DNA from: Camarhynchus parvulus
Taxonomy: Eukaryota > Chordata > Aves > Passeriformes > Thraupidae
DNA length: 64,000 bases
Assembly (NCBI RefSeq): GCF_901933205.1
Contig: NC_044585.1
Location: 8,432,001 to 8,496,000 of the forward strand
Direction: 5' to 3'
Positions within the stretch are counted from its first letter, which is position 1. Each line of letters begins with the position of its first letter. The notes under the pieces were generated by a model. That model had not been told where the DNA came from. It was given only the letters and a program-made list of their open reading frames with translations, and ran no database searches. Both the position numbers and the translations under genes were made by a program. Shown here piece after piece: positions 45,501 to 57,500 of this stretch.

Positions 45501-48500
45501 GTTTCTCTCTTACACACAACACACACACAACAATACACTTACTAAAAACTACCAATCAACCACTTTACAGAAAAAGAATTAAACACCTGAGAACCTGTTC
45601 TCTCCAGATATACCTAAGATTCACCCCTAGAAATCCTGACTGACTCTCTAGGGGTGTCCTGGTCATCCAGAACCACTGCACAAGTTAATAGAGAACAGAC
45701 AATGGTACCTTTTGCTGCACAGTAGCTTGTCCCTGTGCAACCTGGGGTTGGATGGCCTTCTGCTGCTGTGCTGCTTGGTGGTGCTTGAGTTTCAGCAGCT
45801 GCTGGACATGCAGTGGCTGTGCAACTACGGTCTGGCCTCCTGAAAATTACAGAAATAATTAGAACCATAACAGTCTTCAGTTTATTGCTTTGTACCATTA
45901 ATCACAGCTTGCACACACAGATTCTACTTTTAGAGATTTATACATTTGCACAGCTTTAAGCACTAACAACCCACTGATTTTAATGGGAATAAGACATGAC
46001 TTTGACAGTAAAGAAAATTTCTTATCCAAGGGCACAAGTAAGCTAATTTTTTGTTCCAACAACAATTTTCCTACAAGAAAAAATTGTCTATACTATAGGA
46101 GACTGCTATGAAATACAATTCTTCCTATTTCCAACTTGCATCCACATACCTGCTGCTTTCTGTGGCTGCCCAATGGCAACACTAATGCCTGCCACAGTCA
46201 CAGGGAGTGTGGTGACTCCTGCAGATGACACAACAGCAGCTGGAACAGACACCACTGGAGGCTTTGCCAGAGCAACCTGTGCTGCTTGTGGAGTCTGGGC
46301 CTGGATCTGTCCTTGTGCTTGGAGCTGGGAAGCAGGAACACGAGTCTAAGCAGTAAGGAATGAAGATTATTGTACCAGCACAGAAAGATTTGCGGCATAG
46401 AACAGGTGATTATAAAGTGATAGCTGTAAATGTTTCTAAATGTAATGGCTCCTGTACAGTGACACAATTCAGAGAAGGTATCAATGGGTAAATACAATAT
46501 AAAGCTATTTATGTTACAGCTGTTCCTTCTGAACTGCCAGAGCAATGCAAAGGGCACTTGTGAGTGTTCATTTAAACCATTTAAACCAGCCAGGAGTGAG
46601 ATGCTTGAGACAGTTTTTGCCAAGTCAAAGGCAACTCACCAGGCGTGCCACTTGCAGGTTGGTGACCGTGGTGCCCGTGAGAACAGCGCCAGGACGAGGG
46701 GCTGTCACAGCAGTGAGCTGCTGGGTTTGCTGCTGCTGCTGCACTTGTACTTGTGCTGTTTGCTGCTGTGCCCCTTGCTGTGTCTGCTGTGCTGCCTGCT
46801 GCTGGGGGAGCTGCAGCTTCTGCTTCTGCAACTTGATCAGTTGCTCCTGCAAAAATCAAACACCTCCATCATTTCCAGTGGTTTACATTACAGGAGAAAA
46901 ATGGAGATGCATCCAAAGCTTAAAAGGAGAAACATTCTGTACCAGACTAGAGCTAAGATCAAGTACCTAAAATGTAATTCTTTTACACAATGGCTTCCAG
47001 TGAGCAGCAGTAAGTGCCTTCTATCCTGCCCTACTCTACTATTGAAAGTGCTGTCAGACTCACTGCCTGCATGAAATTTTAGTAGGATGAAATTTAAGAG
47101 GTAAATACATCTCACTGTTGCCCAAGAAAACAGGACACAACACACACTGCTAAGGAAGCTTACAGTAATGAGAGAAATGTGCTACATTACTTCATGAGTC
47201 GTTCCTCACCTGTGATAATTTCCCTACAGTTTTTATTTGAGCTGGAGACTGGGCTTGTGCCTGAGCCTGGATCTGTGGGACCTGCACCTGAGCAGCCTGC
47301 TGCTGCTGTTGCCTGAGCAGCTGGAAGTGAGCAGGGGTGATGGTTTTGCCTGACAGCTGGACTGTTGGTGTAGCTGTGAATAAAGGAAAAACAAAATGTT
47401 ATGACAAATACTTTTCAAGATTCAGTTTAATTCCTGAATTTCACCTGAGAAGTCGAGCTGTTAAATGCTTATTTTTCTGCTCCTGCACACTTTGTGGATT
47501 TACTACATGTAAGAACACATTATCATGAGCATGATGTAAAAGCAGAGCAGATCATAAAATACAAGAGCCTTTCTTCACAATGTGTTTTAGTGAAGACAGT
47601 CAATTCTAATATTTTACTGATAGATTGTTAATAATATTTTTAAATTGCAATGCCTAGGGGCCAAGCTCTCTATTGCCATATTTTATCCAGAAATACTGGA
47701 GATAAATGTCATCTGAGCACCAACAATAAAGCAAGTTAAAAATCACAGCCCTGTTTAATTGCATCTCAGACTTCCAGTATTGTGGGGCTTTGGGGGTGGA
47801 TCTGCAGGAATTCTAGGGCCCTTTGTGCACTACTGGATAAAGTCCCTGAACACAGGATTGTTGCCACATTTCTCTTCACAGAGAAAAGCAAGCGACAATT
47901 CTTACCAAGAATATTTCTGGGTTTCCCATTCTCTGAACCTCAGAGAATGATCAAAACAATTATCTCATTTGCTGTGCCTGGCTGTGCCAAAGTAGAATGA
48001 AATATGGGGACTGTTTACCCGAAGTGATGGTGTTTTGTTTCCTTGGCCTATCAGGTGTGTGTGTGTCAGGACTGTCGGCTGACAGTCATGAGATTCTGAG
48101 CAGTGGAATGCAGTTGAGTGCTGGGCAGATTCATTTAGATGTAATGTAATATAATACAGAATAATATAGTACAATAAAGTAATTAATTAGCCTTCTGATA
48201 AGATGGAGTCAGACGCATCATTCTCTCCCCCTTGTCAGGGGCAAAAATATCCACTCTACAGGATCATTACCTGGTGTCACCTGGGTCACCAAAGACCTTG
48301 TCTGGGTCTGCACAGGGGTGAGGTTGGTGGTGACCACGGCTGAGGCTGTCACCGACGTCACGGCGCGCACGCCCTGCGTGGAGGCGATGGTCACCAGCTC
48401 GGTGGAGGCTGCGGGCGCCGCGGCCGCGCGGGGCTGGCTGTGAACCACCTGGGCAGTGGCCGTGCCTCCCGAGGTCTGCAAGGGAACACAGCCTTTACTG

Positions 48501-51500
48501 CTCCCTTCCCAGCCTCACATCTCCCTTCTGCAAATGGAATAACCTTCTAGGCAATTTTAAAAACAAGCACAAGAACTAACGCCCCAAATCTAACACATCT
48601 GTTTGGATGAATCTTAAAATCAGCGTGTGGTTAAATCTTTTTCCAACAGGCTGATCAGCAAACCCTTCACTCCATTACAGACATTTGATTTTAGTACCTT
48701 TCAGTATTTTGCTATATCTTCCATAGTCTTAAACCATTAACATAATAATAAGATCATAATTAATAAAGCACAAAACAGTTACAGGCTGAAAATGTTAATG
48801 ACATAATACATTGCTTTTAGCAGCACTTCCCTACAAAATATTTTTAACAGTATTAAGCTTTTTTTCTGATAAACCATTCCAGTGTTCTGATGTTTTGGTA
48901 AGAGAGAGAGGTTTGATAAAGAACCCCAAGATGCACATGACATTTTCAAGAAGCAGAATTTCTAACATGGAAAGCTAAAGCTATGCTGATAAAACATGGA
49001 ACCCAGTGTGTCCAGGGACACAACTAGTGACAGGATCTACTCACAGTCAGCGTCCCAGGTATGACAGGTGAGGCCAGACGTTTATTGATGGGCTGGAAGG
49101 TGGCAGCAGGGACCCCAGCAACAGTGTTCACAATCACATTTCCACTCACTGTAGCTGAAAGCAAGCCAGGATTAATGTGAGATTCTGAGAGTGAAAATCC
49201 CAATGTCCCATCACTTCCTATGCCCAATTATAAAGTCTCCTTACCAGTCTGGATGCTTGTCCCCGTCACTGCTGTTTTGATGGTGCCTGCCTAAATAGAA
49301 AACAATTAAGGTAACAGTTCAGAAAAACAATAAAAGAAAACTGAGCATTGCTTAACACAGTGCTGTATTCCAGGAGTGACAAAATAACAAAAATTCAATG
49401 GAATACACAGAGATTTCTGCAGTTGTTCATTGACTTTACAGATCACAGCAACTAATGCATATGTAAATCAGGATTCTGCCTCACTAATGAGCAGCTGTAG
49501 ACCAGCGAAGTGTGTGGTAAACCCTGGTCACTGGACATCCCTGTTAGCAGAGGAAGGGAGCAATACCTTGGACAACCACTCACACAGGAACATCACTGAG
49601 CACTTCATACATAGCAATGCTTGTGGGTCAGAACACATCCTTTGTGTCTTTCTGGAAAAGCTGTGGTACTCTTGCTCTTCCACAAGCAAAATAAATCCAC
49701 CACTGCCTGCACACACTACTATGCAAACTGGATTGGCTCTAAATACAAAAGCCACAGACCACCATCAGACTCACTGAGACTCTAGATTTAAGGAAGACAT
49801 GAAAACTTTGCATAAATTCACAGTAAAAGTACCATGGTGTTTCCTGTAGGATGCACCATTTCACTTGCCTTGCAAAGGTTAATGAATCTTTGGATTTTAA
49901 GCTCTTTAACTAAGTCATTCTTAGAGCTACATTCTCTTTTATTCTCTGTATTCTGCAAGCTCTCTGTACAAATACTTCTCGTTGACCATGTGCATCTATT
50001 CACTCAGACTTCATTAAATGAAAGTCTAAAGTGAAAAAGGAAAAACCATCTTTGCATGGCGTTTTTCCACCTCAGAATGCCAAGATCTGTTGCTACAATG
50101 GTACAAATAGTCTTAATAAATCAGGGACCCAGAAGACACCCAGCATAACCAGGGAAAGCAAACAAGAAAAAAATATCTTTGATCTCACTATACTGACCTA
50201 AAATTCTCTTCCCAGAGAAAACACGACACAAATACAGCACACACAGAAAAACTGAAGTTACGACATCAGAGGCACCGAGCTCTCCCTTTCTTACCAATAC
50301 TGCTGTGTTGGCCACAGTAGTGACTGCAGTCTGCACCACTGCCTGTGGCTGCTGAACTACCTGTGCTTGTGCCTGTGCCTGTGGCTGGGCCTGGGCCTGC
50401 TGCACGGGGGGCTGCTGTGGGGGCTGCTGGCCTGCCTGGGGCTGCTGGGGCTGGGGGCCCGTCTGCTGCTGGGCCCTCTGCTGCTCTGCCAGCGCCTGCA
50501 AGGCAAGGGGCACCTTCAGTCATCAAGCATGGAACAAGCAAGAAGTGGTTTATTTAAAACAAAACAAAACAACAAGACAAAACACCTTTATTTCTATCCA
50601 CAAAACCCCTTTAATTCCAACCAGAGACAGCACACAAAGCTGCCCTCACTTTTTAAGTCCAGGTTACACAATGTGACTCATTTCAAACTATAAGATGTAC
50701 TCATAGTTTTATAGCTTAGAGCACAGCACAACAAGCAACTTATCATCCACAAGCAAGGACAAGTAGTTCTTTCTGAAGAAGAAAGGAGGCTACAGAATGG
50801 TCAAGAATTAAATAACATTTTTAAATGTTTTAGCATCTTTTGCAAAAATATGCTCCTCATTATTTAAGGGGTCTGAGAGTGACAAGAAGCACAAGGAAAG
50901 GTCCCACTTTGGGCCCAGGTTATCTAAACCCCAGTACATGAGCAATGTGCAGCTTCTCATAACACCCACTGTAGTGCCAAACTTCTCCCAGGAGGCAGCT
51001 TTGCTCATACCTCATCTGTTGCCTGATTTTTTTATTACTGCAGCCATTTGTGCACAGAGATGGGACCGTACCTTTTTCTCTTTGGCAATGCGTTCTGCTC
51101 GGAGGGACGCGACTTGAATCGGAGGGAGGGGCTTATCATAGTTGATTCCACTAGAAACAACAGTAAGACAAAACACACAATATTTAGAAATAACTGAAAC
51201 CTAGAAAAAAAAAGAAAAGAAAAAAAGCACTTTAATGGAATTTATAACTCCTTCAAGATAGGTAGTGGTCACCTTTCAGAAAGCACCGATGCATGCTTTG
51301 GATTCTTCTGGAAAGGATTCATGCCGAGTCTGAAATGGAGAAAAACTGTATTACTGGACAGAAAAACTTTAAAAACAATATTTCATTTCACATATTTTAG
51401 CATGTAACACCACAGTTTTAGTGAAGTTTCCATGATATTCCAGCCAGTACTGGAGCCTGCATACAGACAGACATTTAAGAAAGACTCAGAGTAAATAATA

Positions 51501-54500
51501 AATAAATAAAGAAAAACTGCAGGAAGATACATAGGAAAGAATGTACTACTAAACAACATAGACAGCAAGTTATCTACAATTCAGGCAAATGGATAGATAT
51601 AAAGTAGATTAAAAAAAACCTAACTGAATGCAGTTCTGCTCTTAATGACAAACACCAAATTCCTGCAGTGAGACCGCAACACATGAAATATGGAGGTGTT
51701 TCCATTAACAGAGAACACACAGAGAGAGATCAAGAACAGAGAAACAGAGTGCAGAATAACTCTGGGTTCTGAGAGCCATTCAAAACAAGTTTCCAGGAGA
51801 TCTGTGGTGACAGAAGATCAAATGATCCCAGGTAAACTTACAGAGGTTTGATAGGTGGACTTCTTTTCCCTGCAATCATTTTCATCATCTCAAAATGATT
51901 AGTATAAAGCTGTGTGTGGGTTGCACCCTCATCTTGAGCATAGATCTGATTGGTACGAAGTGGGCGACTGTTTTTAGTCTAAAAAAAAGAAAACAGACCA
52001 ACTTTCAATTGCAAACTCACCCAACAGGGCATTTTGTCTATGTTTAAACACAAGGCGAGCTCGTAGATTATTTAAAAACACTCTTCAACATATCTATCAC
52101 AGACTGGTTCCTGCCTCGTGTCACTGATAACTTACTGTCACACAAAACTCTATGGGAAATGTATAAAGAAAGAGCAAAATAAGGAGCAGTTCTCACGGTC
52201 ACACTGGCATCAGCACTTGGGGACATACAAAATGGCAAACTCTAATTTGAGAAAGAATCTTTGCTTTAGTTTAGATTTTGCAAGTTTAATTCATTACCCA
52301 AACCAAGAGCCCATTAGTTTATAGTTATGCATAGCGCACACATAAGGTAATAAAACAAAACCATCACTGCACTGCTCTCCCAACAAAGCTAGGTTAACAT
52401 CCACACACCATGCCAGTCTAACATTTGGCTTCTCCTAAGCAGAAACTGCCAGTCAGGGACAAACCTCCTTAGCAGTCAGAGAATGGGACTACAGCCAGAA
52501 GTTCTGGATTCTCCACCCAACTCTGTCACTAAATTGCTGTGTGGTTTGGAAGAAGGTGTTCACAGTCATGGAATTTGTTTTTGTTTCTGTAGCGTCCTAT
52601 CATACTCCTTTACTAAAATGTGTTTCAGGCATCAAATTCACTATGTATCTGTAATCCACTTAGACTCTAGCATGAAGTTCATTCTTACAGATCTTAAATA
52701 CCATCAGGATAAGATACATGGTGGAAAAATGCCAACTACAGTTTAAGTGAAATCACAAACTTCTTGCATGATCTAAAATTTATCTATCAAATCCAAAAGC
52801 TGAAGTCTGGTGTCAATCCACTGTATCAACAAAGAAAGGAAAAATAAATTTGGAATTTTAATTGATGTTTCAGAACTCAAGTAACACTCAACATGGATCT
52901 CATATGAATTATCTGCCCACCTCCATTGCTGCTAAATACCACAGTGTCTAGATTTGATTTTGAAAGAATACCAATGCACACCTTATAAATACTTTTTGTC
53001 TTCTTTTTAGGATTAGCTTCGTACATTAGCTGTAAAATAAGAAGGAAAGTTAGATGATCTTTTGTGGAAGATTTTGTTCAGGTGCTTTTTCTTTTCAAAG
53101 AAATCACATAAAATAAGTGGAAATCCTGATGAGAATAATTTAAAAAAGATCTTTTAAAAGTTATTTATTTACACTGTTGAAACGTTTAACAAAAAACAAG
53201 TGTTTATGGAGTTAAGGAAAAAAACTCTACAACTTAAGGTAAAAAAAAGATGCATCATTGCAGGTGAGCTCACCTTTCCTTCCTCCCTTGGGATTATGAC
53301 ATTCTCGTATCGGTTGCGGCACTGCTTGGGCGAGCGATAGACTCTGCTGCAGGAGTTAACAACATCACTGACCAGGTCCCAGTTGGGAGTGTGTGCTGGT
53401 GACACAACAGCAAGGTTTAAAGGAAGCTCCAGCAGCTGCTTCACTGCCTGCAACACAGAAAGGCACAAATGCATCAGGTGACAAATCATTGCCATCTTCC
53501 AAACCTTGCCTTACCTGCGTGTGCCCACACACTGTTACCACAGTGGGACAGCTCAGGGCTACGGCTCTGTGTTCAGCTACAGCCACAGAGAATAACCAGG
53601 CATAAGGTGCCTTAATGCTGACTGATGTGCAGGGAAACACTTGGAGATTGGTATGAGAGGGACAGGGTGTCACCATCATATTTTCTGAAAAATCTCTTTG
53701 CCCAGGATTCTTCTCCTGGGAAGCTGAGAAGCCTCAGAGAAAAAGAAAAACAATATCATATCATTTGCTTCTCCTGTGTTTTGCTGCTTTGGAATGTGGT
53801 TGGAGATTGTTTATCCAACATGTGAATTGGTTTGACTTAATGACCAATCACAGTCAGGCTGTGTCAGGACTCTGGAAGGAGTCACGAGTTTTTCTTTATT
53901 ATCTTTTAGCTTTCTGACTGTATCCTTTCTCTATTCTTTAGCATAGTTTATAGTATTCTTTCATATAATATAGTAACATAAAATAATAAATTAGCCTTCT
54001 GAGAACATGGAGTCAGATTCATCACTCCGCCTTTCAACAGGGGTCTCTGAAAATACCACAATGGGGAGCTGCTATTCAAATGCTGCTCTCCCCTCAAAGG
54101 TGGGAAGAACCTTAGCTGCATTATCCAGTGTCCAGCCAGCACAACTAATCTGAATACTAGTAAGTACTTTCTAAAACAACAATAGAGCTTAATCACACAT
54201 TTTGTACTTTAGCCTTTAATTTCTCCTTAGAGGAGCACAAATGACAGGCAAGCTGTTCCAAGTTATGACAGCAAGTTGCCATTAAGAATTAGAAATAACC
54301 TTGAAGAGATAAAAGTGCAGGAATAAAAACATAATGACAGCAGAAGCCACAGGTATCATCTGACCTGCAGAAGTGCCCAGTCTTCACTGATCAACCACTC
54401 TGGATTATCCTGCCCAGCCTCAGTAGCTGGTTTGACAAGAGTTGGCAAAGGCTTTGCAAACTGTGTCTGTTGTTTCAACAAGATGTTCTTCTTTTGCTCT

Positions 54501-57500
54501 TTGCCCTCCCGGCGCATTTTCAACATTCCTGGAGTTGCTCTATCAAAGAGTGAACGAGGTGGGATAACTGTCTCCCCATGGCGTTGCTTCTTCTTTCTAC
54601 CTGCTGCTAAGACAAAACATAAAGCATTATTGGTAGATGCTGTCATTCTTTGATTCCTCTGCCTACAGCTGCAAAATGCTCATACACGTACAGAGTATTC
54701 CCCACTGGCTCTGAAAAGCACAGCCAGGAACTAAACAGAGCCTGTTATAAAGTAAGGCCAGCCCTGTCCTAGCTCACAAAGTAGAATATCTGCTGTCTAA
54801 AACTGTCCTCTTAAGAACATCTTTATGTCTAAAGAGAAGACACACCATAAGAACTGGGCCTTCCAGTGACTCCACTGCTTTAAGGCCATGGTGGAACAAG
54901 AATTTTCATCCCTTCAAATGCAAATTTGATCTGTACAGGACCAGACTCCAACACAGATGCCTGAATTTATTAAACATAGCAACAAGGGTGTTTCAATGCA
55001 TTCTGAATATATAGGAGGTATGAAAACTCCTCTGATTTTTTAAACTTTCAGCAATAAATCCCAGAACAGTTTTGAGCACGCACTCACCAGAGGGATCTGT
55101 TTTGTGTCGTTTACGCTCCTTCCTGACATAAACTGGAGGCAGTTTTGACTCTGGAATAGGGGTGGTATCATACATCAGGCACATAACAGAATCTATGTAG
55201 ATATCATTATCATCCTGAGGTGGAGTAGGAGGAGTCCAGAGCTGCACAGAATAAAGTCTGTAATTACTGCAATGTTAACTCTCCACTGATCTTTATGTTT
55301 CATAAAATAAAAAGCCTGTTTAGGCTGTCTTGTGTTACTTTTACTTACTGGCATAATTTCAGTTTGTCCATCTGGACCTTCATAGACATATTCCTAGACA
55401 GCAAAAAGAGAACATAATTCAAATGATCTAACTGAAACCTAAAGGGTAAAGGTATTCTCAGACTAACTGTTAAGAAATAACTACTTAGAAAAAACAAGAC
55501 TAATCAGCAATTACTTTGTTGTACGCATCCTCCCGAGTGTAGGTAAGAAGCTCCTCTTCATCCTCCCAAAGCATTTTTTGCTCTCTTTCCTTTAACTCCT
55601 TCATATGCTGGACTTCCCAGGCTTTCTTTGCAGTTTTCAGTTCCATCTAGATTAAAGTCAGACTGCTTAGAAACTTTGTACAGTAAAACACTGCATTAGA
55701 AATCATCAATTTGTAATTTTATGGATAAATGCCTTGACCTTTGACATTTTCAGATACAGGAATCTTATAGCAATTTCTTAACAGATACTTTTCCAGCCAT
55801 TTAGAAGATATTTATTGGTCTTTGTGGAGGGTTTTAAAACCATCAATATAAAGCAATCAAAGAATTTCAGTTAAGCAATGAAGACAACCAGAACACAGGC
55901 TCACTAAAACTAATGAAATTTTTTCCCCTGCTATCAATGGAGTACAACAAATATTTGCTGAGCCTGGCTGAAAGCAATTCCCATTTTATAAAAAATAAAT
56001 TAAGAACTGACACCTGCTTAAACCAGAGAATCCCAAAATAATGAGGTCTCTGTAAGACATTACGCTGTTCATAAGGTATAGCAAGAAAAGACCACAGAAG
56101 TGCCTACAATATATTCCACATCATTGGAGAAACTTCCATTTCATATTGAAAATATAATAAATGTTGTTCTGTGACAGAATAACATGGCAAAGAAAGATTT
56201 GTTTTACCTCACTCAACCGTGGCTCATTGTCATCAACTGAACCGTGGAAGAGCTCCAGATAATTCAAAGCATACTTCTCAATTGGAGTCAGCTGAGGGCA
56301 GTATCAAAGGGAAAAAATGTTACTTTGAGGATAACAAAAGAAACATTACATGATGTATCAAAGCTCTCCTTCAAACTCATCTTAACATTTTAAAGCTGCG
56401 GGAGATCTCCCTTCCATTTAATGGGAGAAACAACAAAGTTGCTTTAAGGTCAGACTGCAAAGAAATTAAAACATTTGAACTGAACATTACTTTTCAATCA
56501 GCTATCCAAGAGAAGTCATGGTACCTGATCCACAACAGCAACTAACTCCTGCAGCTGTGAGGGCTCTTCAATGTATTTTGTCTCACAGAGCTCTGAGATT
56601 AAAGGTTCAATGCTTGACTCAGATCCTTTTCCTTGTATGTGATCATTTGACTCCTCATCCTCTCGTTCAATGCTGTTGAGGGCCTTTCAGAGAGATATAT
56701 TTTAAAAATAATTAAGACTTCAAAAATATTAAAAGAAACTCCATGAAGAGTTCACTAAAATGCAACACAAATTTCTGGACTAAGTCTCTGTTGCAGCGAG
56801 AGAAACAGTCCCAGAAATTATAAAACTCAGCTTTGGGTTTTTGGAAGTTTTGTCACAAGGCAAATGACAAAAGGGCATAAAACTACAAGAAAAAGAGATT
56901 GACAGAATTTACCCAAATAAAATGGGATTAGTCAGCTGTTCAATACTAATGTTGCACAGCTGTATTTTTAACGTGTGTGTTAATCATTACCTCTATGAAT
57001 GGTCTTGCAACTTTAGGTGAAATATTTTCTGCTGGAGATGGCTCTTGAGAAAGTACTACAAATTCTTCTGCTTTCACTCTAAATCCAGAATCCTCCATAG
57101 GAGAATGAACCTCAAACAATTCCTGAATTGTTTGCTTGGTAAATAGAAAGAAAAAAGAGAAATACATTCAGTTTTTGGGAACATACTGTTTTTTTCTATA
57201 TCAGGAGTGCCAGCCAGGATAGCTTGGCTTCAACAGCGCAGTCACGGTCTCATGTATTTTCAGAGCAGCAATTCAGAGACTATCTCTCTAAATATCCACA
57301 TTTATTAAGCTTTTTTCACATTTTTAAAGCTGTTGAGACCTTCACCCTTATAAGCCTTGCAAAATTTTGCAGCAGGGTGCAGAAACCACAATATATTAAG
57401 TCATGGGTGATATCTGTGCATCACTATGCAAATAACAGAACAAAACAGATGGACAATATTTGAAAGAATGTGGCCCCAACACTGAGAGTTCAAGCAATCA

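Noticed and set aside
46484..47074. Plus-strand 196-codon Leu/Cys-rich frame
   Set aside because: Antisense of the Gln-rich EP400 exon; CTG/CAG complementarity produces Leu and Cys runs.
50345..50693. Plus-strand Ala/Gly- and Leu-rich frames
   Set aside because: Antisense of the EP400 Gln/Pro/Ala-rich exon at 50295-50495.
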